NCBI GenBank assembly: GCA_028386065.3
Contig: JAKUCV010007537.1
Span: 578,312-642,311, forward strand
Source of the DNA: Turnera subulata
Lineage: Eukaryota > Streptophyta > Magnoliopsida > Malpighiales > Passifloraceae
Reading direction: 5' to 3'
Length of the DNA: 64,000 nucleotides
Each line of letters starts with the position of its first letter. The first letter of the stretch is position 1. The notes under the pieces are model-generated. The model saw only the letters and a program-made list of their open reading frames with translations, was not told the origin of the DNA and made no database searches. Of the stretch, positions 12,201 to 25,100 are shown piece after piece. The translations under genes and the position numbers were made by a program.

Positions 12201-15200
12201 GGATTTCATCACGGGGAATATCCTGGAGATGATGATCCCAGGGGAGGAGACCGTACCCACGGCAATGACCCTAGCTGTCAAATTCCTAAGTGACTGCCCT
12301 GTCGCTCTACAACGCTTAACGGTACGTGTAATACCCCGTATTTGTGGAAGTGAGGAGAGTTTCTTTTTGATCAAACGGCTAGGAATTTATCTCTGATTTT
12401 ACGATATTACCCCATCCATGCATGGGGTGGGTCCCCTTTTTTGTCAGCTGCGAAAGTATTTGACTTTCTCAGGGGTCACTTTCATTAGGCACACGTGAGT
12501 ACGTGCAGGGCCCCACAAGAGGGAGGTGGACGATTCCTGACCGTACGATCGAGAATTAAACGGATGTCGGGGTTAGGACCCCATATTTAACTCCGTGTCT
12601 GATTGTTGAGAGTCTTGAGACCACTGTTGCTTTCACATTATGGGTATATACTACTAACTTCTTTCCAAGTATTTTTTTTTAAAAAAGAATAGGGAATTCA
12701 AACGTCGTTGTTATTTGTTAATCGGTCGTTGTTTTCTAGATTATACTTTCTTAACAATAAAAAATAAAAGTTCTGTGTTCTATAAATAAAAAAATAATTA
12801 TCTATTAAGATAAAGATTAACGAGCTTAAATTCTCATAAGATATTCACCCACCATACTCAGATATGCGATCCGGGTCAGCTCCGAAGGGGAAACAAAAAA
12901 AATTAACGAGTTTAAATAATAAGAGAATGATTCAGGTGGCCCTATCATAGAGACTGAAATGTATTTCAATTTCCAAAGAGTGAGTTCAATTGCTAGTTTT
13001 TCTTGGTTGTTATTCCTCTGTCCTTCTTTTATTGACATTTTAGCAATTTAGTTTTGTCCCAAAAATATTGTCGTTTTAAGATATTCTATGAGCATTAAAT
13101 GAAATTTTATCCACTTTGCCCTTTATCCCAACCAGATATTACTAGATATCTTCACTTTGGTTGTTGATGTTATCTTTACTTAAATTAAGGGTAATTTAGT
13201 CTCAACCTAATACAGATTCTAAAAAGTACAGCTATTAAATATATTCCTTAATATGTATGTAGATACCTTAAACGTCAATAAAAAAGAGAGAGGGAGTAAT
13301 TTTTTTGAACTAATTTATTATGATTATTTTTTTTGGGTGAATATTACATTACTTGTTAGTAAGTAAGTAGTACATATGGGGATACAATCTTCCGCATTAT
13401 TCTGCCATTTCTCCTTCAATGTTTCTATTATTGGTGAAGCAACAGGCTTGCGTGCAGAGATGAGGAACACCCCAGTTTATGTGTGAATAAGATGCTTTTG
13501 TGACTGAAATTGTGGGCTAAAGTAACTGTTCAGTAACTTTCATGGCATCGGGACAAACACAAAAGTAACTTTCATGGGAAAACTCTCTGTACCAATACAA
13601 TTTAATGTTACCGAAAGCTGTACCACCAACTAGAGTGGCTCTCTGGTCTGGTTGAACTAGAATTTGGTTTGTTGTTAGCCTAGGTTCCACCACTCGATCT
13701 CAATCCAAATCTACTGTTGAAGATTTGCTCAATAGTTCATTGTCTAGTGAGTAGTGACTGTCCTTCCTTGGTCTTGTTTCTGTACCAAAACTGAACAGGA
13801 AAGTACTGCTTCGTTTGCCATTCATTAAGAAGGAGGTGAAAAAATACTAGTGCCTTTTTGTTTAAGTTGTTGTACCCATGTACGTTACTCCTCCTCCGTA
13901 CCATATTTGCCTAAGTAATTTGCTGCATGCTGGCTGTTTTAGTAGCAATCCATCAGTTCTGACACAAACATTTATTTTTTTCTGGCCCCTCTTTTTTGGC
14001 TTTGATGTGTGAGATTATTGGTGGCATTATAATTTCCTACATATGTTTCTTTTTTTCTTTTTGTGGTTTTTGATGATCATTGTGAATGTGTATAGGAGGA
14101 GAACATGGAACTGAAGAAGCAAAAGTCTATTTCCTGCACTGATTATGCCTGGAATGATTATATGTCCTTGCCATTTACGCAGAATGTAAGTGAACCAGGA
14201 AAGACATGAATTTAATTACCCGAATAAAATCCTACTGTTCATTATTGTAAAACTTGCAGTTGTCAACTTCTGTGTTCTTCCTTTGTATATCAGGTGATCA
14301 GTGAGACACTTAGAATGGCTAACATTATCAATGGTGTTTGGAGGAAAGCTCTCAAGGATGTAGAAATTAAAGGTGAGGTGAATCAGTTCATTTCTAAAAT
14401 CAGGAACTGAAAGAGATTAGTTATCTCCAACTAGATAATGAAAAACTGACTTCTGACGATTCTACAGGCAATGTAATTCCACAAGGATGGTGTGTCTTGG
14501 CATCTTTCATTTCTGTACATATGGATGAAGAGAATTATGAAAATCCCTACAAGTTTGATCCTTGGAGATGGCAGGTAATTAAAAAAACTTGAGAGTCTAT
14601 TTGGATAATGAGCTTAGAGTTTGCTCCTTTGTCTTTGTTAAAGCATGTGATACAATTTTTTTCCTGCCATCTGTAATATTAGCGTAGCAAGGCTCATTTT
14701 GTACTTAGAAGGTACTCAGATATTTATCTTGACCTCTGTCACACTCAGTAGATGGATAGATGGAGGACAATTTGTCCCCTTCACCAGACTTCTATTTACT
14801 GTCCCTTTGTCAGCTTTCCCAATTAATCCATAGGGGTTCTAGAGAAACAACACATCATTTCTGCTGTGGATGATGCAAATTATCTTTCTGTTCTCCCATC
14901 ACTGCAGAAAACAGGAGCTGTGGTAAACAACAATTGCTTTACACCTTTTGGTGGTGGACAGAGGCTATGCCCTGGTCTGGAACTATCCAGGCTTGAAATC
15001 TCAATCTTCCTTCACCATCTTGTCACCAGTTACAGGTAGGCCGATCAAACCTGTTGCATATAAATAAAATAATCATGGAAATGTCATCGAGCAGGACTGA
15101 TGAGAGGAGCAGCACTGAATTTGACGTGTATGCATTCATAGAGAATGTTGTGGCTGTCAAATTGTCTGTGTGTGCATTGTAAGACAGAATATGGCTGTCA

Positions 15201-15349
15201 AAATTAAGGCTACCTAATGGCCATTATGTTTATACATTTGCAGATGGGTTGCTGAAAAGGATGAGGTTATCCATTTTCCAACAGTCAAGATGAAGAGGAA
15301 GCTGCCCATCACAGTCACCCCCTTTAACAACTCTGTCTCACTCAATTAA
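9261..15349 (+). CDS. CYP90C1: Cytochrome P450 CYP90C1-type, steroid C-23 hydroxylase of brassinosteroid synthesis
   Basis: Nine coding exons join in frame: 9261-9463, 11335-11659, 11773-11922, 12010-12321, 14096-14185, 14294-14372, 14468-14574, 14908-15035 and 15244-15349. They give 499 residues, a normal length. The start is the ATG directly before a hydrophobic ER-anchor helix (about residues 4-19). A Pro/Gly hinge follows, then the I-helix motif PGEET (303-307), the ExxR motif ETLR (364-367) and the haem loop [10 protein letters not shown] with ligand Cys443. The sequence follows Arabidopsis ROTUNDIFOLIA3 (CYP90C1) much more closely than CYP90D1, for example in the stretches ending [19 protein letters not shown] and [18 protein letters not shown]. 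Family members hydroxylate C-23 of 6-deoxo brassinosteroid precursors at the ER. Introns 1 and 4 are long (about 1.9 and 1.8 kb). The enzyme identity is strong. The substrate is inferred. Confidence 0.93.
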
Positions 15350-17093
15350 CAGACACCCTAGGTCTACAACCTTAGCTGCAGTCTATCAAAATCATGTAAA
15401 TAATGCTCTATTACATTTTACACACATATGACTTTAGTATATTATTTTGGCCATGTAATAATTTGTTCAGGCGATACAGTGCTACTAATTTCTGTTTCAG
15501 CACTTACTATTGTTTCTTTTTCAAACCTAAAACTATAAACAGAGCCAGACAGACTAACAAGATATGTGTCCTTGTGGGGTGCAATGCCATTGTTGCTATG
15601 GGCATGCACGTCCACTAGAGTCTCAATAAAATGCAAGGGGAGCTACCCATAATGGAGTTAGTTCTGCTGTCACAATCTTTTCTGATAGCTGGAAGGGCTT
15701 ACTGACGCATTTATCTGTCCTCCCCCAAATTGATTGCAAGTGGGGATGGTTGAATCTAACCCTCATATCTAAGTCTACATCTAGTTAATTTTCCTGTCTG
15801 AATTTTTGACAGTAACGCTTGTGGCGGTTCTGAAGAGAGGTGAAGGCCGATATGTTTTGGTCCCCTGCAGACTGCAGTGCGTGCACATCTCCACAACCTC
15901 CTCTATCTATCATGTTCCCATGACCATTGTTACAACTTTCCTACATACCGACGCTATCGATAGTGCCAGTTGCCTAAAGGGAATGTTGAGGCTTGAGACA
16001 CAATTAGAGCAGTCATATATCTTTCCTACTTGCCAACGCTATCGATAGTGCCAATTGCCTAAAGGAAAAGGTTGAGGCTTGAGACACAATTAGAGCAGTC
16101 ATACATATGCAGCAAACATAGGTCTTATCATAAAACCAATAATCAGCAATGGCACACACTATAGAGAATTCAAATGCATTTCTTGTTGCCAGTGGTCCCA
16201 GGGTTTAAAAATCAAAGCTTCCACAAAAGCTTTTAGCGTATATTAGTTTTTACAAGATCATTTAGCGTTCGTTTTCTGATTGGGAGGTTTGAAAAGAGAC
16301 GATGCCAACGTTATACTGCTGATCAGATAATAATAATAAAATTAATCCAAAAATCATGTTCTTATCACACAAACTCTGTACGTTAAAAATATAGGTTAAA
16401 TTAGTAACTGGAGAAACTGAGAAATCGGAGACCAATAAAGCCCAGTGACTATAACAGACGCTTCTATTATCCTATCAGGTCGGGCTCAACAAGCAACGGA
16501 AACACATCACCAGCTTAAGCTTGATGAAGATCCAGCTGCAAAAAATTCTCTTAAGCATCATAAAGCAACATAATCAAAGGGTTTCGGAAACGTCATTTGA
16601 GTTAATTACCCACCACAGGGAAGGAGTTGCATTCCAACTTTGTTTCATTTATGGGCAGAAAATAACATAACTGCGCTGCAAAGCCACTTGTGCAGAATAA
16701 TACATATGATAACTCCAAAAGAAACCTACGATAAGTAATCAACTTACGAACAAAAGGCCAATAAAATTGGTGACCATAAACATGTACCAGGGGAAAGGTG
16801 GTCAAGCAGAACTCAATAGCACCAACGAGAATTCAGATTGCACCTCTCTGCGACCGGAAACCCAGATTATGACTGCCGGTCTACTATTAAAAAATCTAGA
16901 ATACAAGTCTATAACAAGAAGATGCTGGAAACGAAAAACTCAGACATATTATGTATGACAGAATCCATTAGAAGTGGTGAAACCCACAAAGAGACCAGAA
17001 CTAACAACATTTCAGAAACTTACAAACATTTGGCATCATATTCAACTCATAACAGGCAAAAGTAACACAAAGATGAGATTTGGCAAGGAACAA
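15350..17093. other. Intergenic region with an 85-bp tandem duplication
   Basis: This holds the 3' end of the P450 transcript and the 3' end of the convergent small gene. Two adjacent copies of about 85 bp (15936-16020 and 16021-16105) each contain the palindrome gctatcgatagtgcc and a segment ending cacaattagagcagtcata. They differ at a few positions. No coding gene is supported between the two transcripts. Confidence 0.6.
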
Positions 17094-19106
17094 CTAGGCC
17101 ATGGTATTTTTCTTCTCTTCTTCAAGCTTCTGCAGTTCTGCCAATCTTTGAGCCCATTCTCTCTCCCTTGCCACAGCAGCCATCTTCCGTTCGACCCTCT
17201 TTATCTTTTTCTTCCGATTAGCCTCCTGTAGCTGAGCTTTCCGCTTCTTTGCCTCAGCCTGTCCATATTGAACAGCCAGCCACATTAGTGAGAAGGAAAC
17301 ATCCAGAAAGCCGCAAAGATAGAAACGTCAGCGATTTCCCGGTTGGTCACTGACCAACGGTGGTTCGGATGTATATACAAGGATTTTTTTGTTTTTTTAC
17401 ACTTCTTACACGATAATAATATCAACCAAATTTGAAAATGGCAGCATTCAAGATCACTGCATCAGCCTACATTCCTATTCAAATACAATGTGTCATTGAA
17501 TGCTTAATATGTTAATCCATAGTCAGTCAGACATGTCCTGTTGTGATTATTAGTTTTCTACCTATATGCCCTTGAAGGTTCTATTAAAGCTCAAAAAAAA
17601 ATGAAATGGTTTAACTTCAAATGGCGAGAAATGACATCTAGTACAGCCACATTAACAACTCAATTAGAAATAGTAATTTCTGAGACAAGAAAGGCAAGCA
17701 GAATAGAGAGATTGGATAGTAGCTTGTTTGTAACTAGTAGAGACGTATTATATTCAGAAATTGATTTGACAAGACCCCTAGTGAAGCTCAATGACAGACT
17801 AAAAGTTGTAAGCAAACTTACGGAACAGCTAAAGAAGAGGCGCAATTACACATTATAGAGAAAAGGAAAAATGTCCTCCAACTATGGATTACAAATGTGA
17901 GAAGCTAAGAGCTCATGGTCACAATCACTGACATGCACTAGCTCTCAACAACTTCTGAATCAGATGACCATCAAGTATACATGAACATAAGCTCACAGAC
18001 TTAAAGATTCATTTTCTTAATGTTTGCATTCAATCCATACGTGCAGGTGTAGAAAACCAATGTGATGTTAGAAAGCTTGCGCTAAATTAAACATAGACTA
18101 TCAGCAAAGAAGTGCTTCAGGGAGTCTGACTCACTGGAAAGTTAGCAAAAGTTTTCAGCTTTTTGTAATACTAGTGCATTCACCAAAGAACAAAAGTCTT
18201 ACGGATTAGGAACTAATCATTGCCATTCTGGAAATATAACGTTAGGCAGATTGATGCAATCTGTAAGCTTGGTTAAAACCACAGAAGATAGTAGTCTCAT
18301 AAGACAGCTATCCCCCTAGCAATTGACATAATTTTCCATCAACAAAATCTGTTCCAAGGGTTAGTCAACGATACAATCTTAACTGCACCGTCATTCAATC
18401 ACTTAAAACTCTAAGAAAAATGGAAACTTCCATCAAGCTCTGATAACTCAGAACACATACTCAGCAAGAACAGTTCAAGCACACATACAAAACACTGACA
18501 CACAAAAGGTTCAATTACATTCCACCCAATAACAAATTATTATTACCCACCAAAAACACGAATAAGTAGAGCAAATAACATGGCATATGATCCACAAGAA
18601 ACAAACCTTTATAAATGCACGGCGCTGTCTGATCCGCTTCTTCTCGTTCCTTCTCTTAACACTCCCTTCATTTGGGTTATTAGGTTGAATCGGCTGACCC
18701 GGCACATACTTAACCCAAGCATATGGACCTGCATTTGCAACAACATTCCAAAAAAAAATTAAACCCCAATAACAATTTTTTCTTTTCAAAAAATGAAAAC
18801 CCAATTCAAGTAGAGACAGACATACGTGTTACCTGGAGGCTTCAAGGCGGCCCTTTTACGGCGAGGTTTATCGACGGGCCGGCGCTTTGGGAAGCGAGTG
18901 TCGGTTAAGCTGTTGTATCCGCCGGATTCGGATAAGAAGCTGAGAAATTTAGGTTTCGGGGTCCATTGGGACTGTTGGTGGGTGCCGCCGAGAGGGAACC
19001 GGAACTCGGGCTTTGGCCAGGAAATGGGCAGAGACGGCGGCGTTGAGCGGGAAGCTAGGGTTCTCGAGAGTGGTCGGATTATGCCTCTAAGAGCTCCAAA
19101 TCCCAT
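17094..19106 (-). CDS. Basic 186-residue protein, probably mitochondrial, function unknown
   Basis: Three exons on the minus strand join in frame: 19106-18833, 18728-18607 and 17258-17094. All have GT-AG junctions. The N-terminus (MGFGALRGIIRPLSRTLASR) is rich in Arg, Ser and Leu with no acidic residue, as in a mitochondrial presequence. The middle carries proline-rich and Trp/Tyr-containing stretches. The second exon ends in a run of Lys and Arg. The last 55 residues form a highly charged Lys/Glu/Arg helix, likely a coiled coil. Such short basic proteins are often ribosome or RNA associated, but I do not recognise the family and assign no function. It is convergent with the P450 gene. The intron-exon structure and consistent codons argue that it is a real gene. 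Confidence 0.72.
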
Positions 19107-22100
19107 TTCTTAGTAGGAATCGCGGGCAAGCAATCGGGGTTTTGGGTTTTGCCAGTTTTCCAGCAAAAGGCAACTACTTGGTGTTCGTGTAGCTCCTAAA
19201 CCCTGGACTAACTCCCCTTGATGATGATGATGATGCTTGCTAGTTGCTGTTGGGTTGGGCCTTGTTGTGGAGGGTCCATATAGCCCATTAATGGTCCAAC
19301 ATGTTTTTGTAATGGGTACTCTATATTATGCCAATTTAGTTTGAGAAAAATACGTTGAAATTTAAAACTATGTCAACTAGTAAGTTCGAGAGACAAAATT
19401 TTGAGGAACGGAGGTGTGAAGATTAAACTCTTCATTTATAGTTTGAGAGAGGTACGTAAACAAATATTCTGCTGATATTATAAAATTATGCGGTAAATAA
19501 AACTATTTTATTAATGGTATTCTACGGTTTGTATAATATGCATTAAGATAATAATGATATTAGGCATCAAAAACCTATTATCTATTTGTCTTGCATTCAT
19601 CAACTAAGCATATATTTTCTTAAAATGCTTGAGGGTGCTACTTATTTAGCATAAAAAAAAAAAATAGGGTGCTATGGGCGCCAAGTGCACATCCAAGAAC
19701 CGTTTTTCCTTAACGACCCCGCCAAAGCATTAAAAAGATAAAAAGTGAGGGAATCCAACTAGCTTTATGGGTATGGTTTGTGGAAGAGGAACACGAAGAA
19801 ACTAGACTCGATCATGGGAAGACACTACATGGAGATCTAAGACTGTGCCATGGAAATGGAACCCTATGAATTAATAATAGAGGGCCTAAAAGGCCGAGCA
19901 TCTGGCCCCCAAGTGTGAAGAGAAGAGACTGTCAAATTGATAATGATGCACCCAAAAAGTGTCTACATGGCTGCATAAGTGAGTCTTAGAAACTAAGGAA
20001 ATGGAGATGGCAATTGGCAATGGCATCACAAATTCACAAGCGCGTGTAAAGGTACTAATGAATCGAATTCCTCTCTTTTAAATGGCTAGTAGTAGTCAAT
20101 GGGGCTTTGGTACCACACTATCTTTACTCTTTAGTGTTTGCTTTGGCAATTATGCAGAGTTCCATGTGCTAATTAATCATTTGTTTTGATAAAGCTTCTT
20201 CCTAAGTTTAACATGATGTGATGTCCTTGTCCATATGGCCGGTAATGTAGATCATGATTAATTAAGTTGAATATACCCTTAATCTATGTTGGATTGAGCG
20301 GAGTGCATGGGAACATTTGCCGCATTTTCACTTTGGTTTAAAAATAATGAGAATCTAACTGTATACAACATTAACAAGAATGTCTTTTTCAACACCAATG
20401 AGAATGTGGATATACTGATAAATGATAATGCATCTGTCCTTGACCTTAAGTTGGCACACATAGATTTCCTCAAAAAGAAAACGCATAGATTACAACAGTA
20501 AAAATATACGTTACAACACCAAATTATACCAAAAAAAAAAAGATTACGACAGCAATGTCGTCAGCGATCCAATAGAAAAAAAAAAAAAAGACAGAGTGGG
20601 AAACTTGCAAACAGTTTTGTGATCAAGTGTTCGAATGATTTGTGCGTAAAAAGATTTTAGATATGACCTTTTCCCGTTGAGATGTAACATTTGGAGTATA
20701 GAAAAAAAGGTGATTGAAGCATTAACTGAGAAACCCCAAAAACCTAAAATGCACATATATGGTCTAAAATTTTCATTAATTTTCATCTTCTACTTTTTTT
20801 TTTTTGGCTTTACAAAATCATTAGGAAATTGAACCGGTAACTTATTCCACAAGTCCTGAAGGCTGAATCCCTCACAATTAGCCCGACATTTTCTTCCTAT
20901 TTGTCTTCCTTACTATAAATGCAAGCTTAAAAAGAGCAGCAGTGTCGTCCGCAATAAATAAACTCAAGTCGTCAAAAATTCTTACGTTGCTTTGGTTACG
21001 TGTTTTCACTACTACATGCAACCAATCATCCAAAGAAAAGTTGATTTACAATTTGACTTTGTCTCGGAGCATGCCCTTCAAATTCATTTTCCCATAACAT
21101 TATTTTCTTTTCTGATAAAAAATCAGATGCAAAATTATCACCCACTAAGGGCTTCTCACCCTTGCTCGTTGAACAGAAAAAGAGAAGAACAAAATATAAA
21201 CTTTTTCTTTAATCACGAAAAACTTGTTTGCACGAGACGAGTGGGAAAAAGAAAAAGAGAAAGAAAAGGAAAACTAATGAAAAAAATTGAGATAAAAAAC
21301 AAGAAAACAAAGATCATCGGTATCCAACAAAGATCCTCTAGACGCTCGCCAAAAAAAAAAAAAAAACAAAGATCCTCTCGCCTCCACAAACTCCCAACAC
21401 TTGCCACGTATACCTCGCGAGAATATTCGCAAACAATGAAACCAAGGGGCATAATGGACAAACTGGGCTTAACGGAACCGTTACCCACCGACGTTAACGG
21501 ACGGAGGGGTTGAATTGAAACCAGTGTTTGACGGCGTTTAAAATGCGGACAATTTTTTTCTTCCCTTTTTTGACCCGAACAACGACGGTGTGGATGGATG
21601 GAGTATTCATTAAACAATTGACGGTAGTTGGGGGGTTAGGATTGGGTGTTTTCGTTCTCACGGCTAATCAAAGCATGCCCGGCACGTGCACCGACGCATT
21701 TTGGTCGTGGACCCACCGAGGCACCCACATCACATCAACAACAACAAACAGACCTATTCCTACTCACGTGTAACCATAACCCGCCAGCCAATCACCGCAC
21801 AGCCAGCCTAACCTCGTGTGTACCTTTCGCATCATCGTTACCGTTAGATTGCCATTAACTCTCCGATTCTCATCGATTATCTTCTCTCCCTTTCAGGTAC
21901 TAATATCAATCAATATGTGGGCTCCGTTTTAGATTTTTTTTTTTAAGAATTTTATGTTTGTGATTGTCATACTGCAATTCCTACAACGTTCTTTCTTTTG
22001 GTGGGTTCTTAGATGGTGCACATTTATTGTGTTTTTTCTTGTTTTTTTTTTCTAAATTCCATAAGCTAGAAAAATTTTTTTAAAAAAATGCGATAGCTCA

Positions 22101-25100
22101 ACGATGGATCATGACCATTAATTAATGGATGGCATAAAAGATTACGATAGGGCCTTGAGGGTGGATGCAGAATGAAATAAATGAGATAGTGATTTTGTGG
22201 TTGGTGTGATGGGTACGGTGCATCTAAACCCTAAACCCAACTGGGTTTTTCTCTTACTGCAAATCTAGTTCATAACTCTAGGCTCCTTTTGTCTTTACCT
22301 TTTTTTCAATTTAGTGCTACAAGTTATTATACATAAACGCTGTATCTAAGAGCATTAGCAGCCGGGTTTGGGCGTGGATGCACTTTTAATTATACTGTTA
22401 TGCACAATTATGTATGTCTCCAAACCCACCATCCTTTTTCTGTAAGAATTTCACCCTGATCTAACTTTTAGAATCTTAGAAGTTAGAATAGTAATTTTGC
22501 GTTCCTGAAAACCACCGTTCAGAATTTGTTTACATTCAAGAATGTAATTGGTTGCTATATTGAATGAATTATCATAGATACCCCTTTTCCAATATTGTTT
22601 GTTAACGTCGCAGTACGGATATATGCCATATTATTTGATTGGGTGTGGCCGATAGGGACCTTTACAACAAATCCTACATCTCTAACTTTACGTGAAAGAG
22701 TGGAGTCTTATAAAACGTAGTAAAGTTTTCTAGACACTTTAACAAGTGACAATCAATTGGCCGTTTAGTGTCGTTAACCATCCATTATCTACATGTCGCG
22801 ATCAGGGAATAGCAATATTGACACCCCTTCATTATATCCGCCATGAGGTTGCTCTTTCTTGTAGGTGTAAAATAGTGCAGGGTGTCGGGAAGGACGGACT
22901 AAATTTGTGACATGATTTTCACGTATAGACAATATGATAGCAACCATGTTTTATGTTTAGGGAAATTAGTGATCAAACAGTTGTAATGATAATGAAACAG
23001 ATCCAATTATAACGTGTGCGAGTTGCATGTGGCCTGATGGTAACAATTCACCCGGGTGTTAACACTGAAAGCTGAATTAGGGGGCTTAGATTGAGAAAAT
23101 AGAAGAAAAAAAAAAGTATTATAAGTACATATTTAATAAGCAATCATATTTAGTTTTTTTTTTTATAATATGAGTATCCACAAACCAGACTAATCTCATC
23201 CGTGAACGTAGTTTACTACCAATGGCGAAGCTTGGTCAGTTTTGAATAGAGAAAAAAGAGATTGTTAGGTTCGAACCCGAGTCCCTTAAGATATGACTAT
23301 GTATTTTCCCACCAAGCTAGATCATCTTCTATGTTTGGTATATTACTAAAACCATAATTACCAAAATCTAGGGGTGGCCATGGCCCCCACGGGGCGCCGC
23401 CACTGCATCCCTCCACGTTCGAACCCGGGACGTGTGAGTTAAGGGAGTCGCAGCACACTAGACCACTGCGCCAACACCTTGTTGGTAGCAATCAAATTTA
23501 CTAAGCAAATGCTAGTAAATCTATCTTATTATAAGCTGACTCGTTAATATTATTAGATTGGAAATTAGGCAGCAATAGCTGTAGTAACCCAAGTCCAGAA
23601 GGAAAAAGAAACAATAGCACTTCTGCTTACTGCTCTTCTAAATTGTTGAACTTATAGGGAGATTAGATAGTTGCACTGCACCCTCTGGCCTCTGCCAGCT
23701 AATTAGTGTGCTGCCAAAGTTCTTTTACATCATATTTAATTACTTGACCTACGTTAAAAGTCAGAAAAAATTCGCGCAATCCAAAGTCTGATGTATCTTC
23801 CGGTAGTAAAGAATTTAAAACATTTTAACATCAAATTTTGATCTGCTCGAACAAATTCTTTAGTCATTCAAATTTGAACTCAAATCCATGCCTTCAGCCC
23901 ATATCTCGGATGAACAGATTCCATTTGTTAGTAGAATTAATTAGCGATAGCTGGTGAAAGAATTTCGAATTTTTCTGTCATTGAAAAAGCAAACAAAACT
24001 GGCCGCAATTTATAAACAACACATTCAAGATATTTTTACTAAGTGGTCAGAGTTCTGCTCCAGGTAAGGTCAACCTGGCAAGGCTGCACCCTTCTAGGCT
24101 ATCAAAAATCTTATCAGGGTAAGTGATTTTCTGAAACAAATTTAATTGCAACAGGCTTGATTCTATTTTCAAATATCCTAATATTTTTTTTTAAAAAAAA
24201 AATCTGCCATAAGTGGCTAAATTAGTACGGGCAAGAACAGAGATCTAATTAACATAAACAAATCCGAAATCAGCGGACAGAAGTGGGTGACCAAGTGGTC
24301 AGATTAAGCGGAATGCGACTAACTAAGGCCCCACTGTTTTAGGGTTGGTTTAATTCCTCACTTTTTCTTCCGCCCTTCACGCCATTGAAGGGTACAAAGA
24401 CAATAGAACACAAACAACAAAGAAGTGAACAAAGATAGGAAGCCACATTCTCACGCCACCACTACTTTCATTAGTTAGGCTATTAAACATGTCATGTGGG
24501 GATTTATTGCACATAGATCATGACTGTGGTCCGTGGACCTAATCACTCAAAATCAGTATATGGGTTTGGTCAGTAGTAGTACTAATTAGTTGGATTAACA
24601 CATGGGGAACTGATCATTAAAATAGAGCATCTGCATTATTATAATGGGCAGTGCAGACATTTGCAGCATTAAAGAATGGATTTTGGGGTGAGAAGTGAGA
24701 ACCCTTTTGCCCTGAAACAAAATTAAAGCACACAAAACCTAAGTGGGGTTGCAGGAGTGGCATCCATTGACTGGATACTTCCTAATCTTTCTTTTACCTT
24801 GAATCTCTCCCACCCAGTATGATTTTTCAGTTCTTTGCTTTTCCTTTTTCTCATTCAAGGAATATGCTTCAGTTTTTACAGTTTTTCTTTTGTTCATTAC
24901 GCTTTAAATGATTTATTTACTGTTCACGCGGGAATTCCTCATCATGGTACCTCAAAACCTGGCGAAAAATAGATGGATGGACATAAACAACATTTGATTT
25001 TTCTCGGATGAAAAATTCATTGCCTGTGTCTATGTCACTACTCGATACTGATATCTTACATGTGGCTAAATGCACTTAAAACATGGTTTGTTCGACTAAT

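Noticed and set aside
12322..12640. Possible solo LTR at the start of P450 intron 4 (tgtaataccccgtattt start)
   Set aside because: The start resembles some plant LTRs, but no matching end or target duplication was found.
20992..21513. 173-codon open frame on the plus strand in the intergenic region
   Set aside because: Low-complexity Lys/Arg-rich translation from A-rich DNA, no domain, no splice context, and an equally long frame on the opposite strand. Chance frame.
21820..21905. Possible 5' untranslated exon ending ctttcag/gta
   Set aside because: No coding exon downstream joins to it. The signal is too weak to call a gene.
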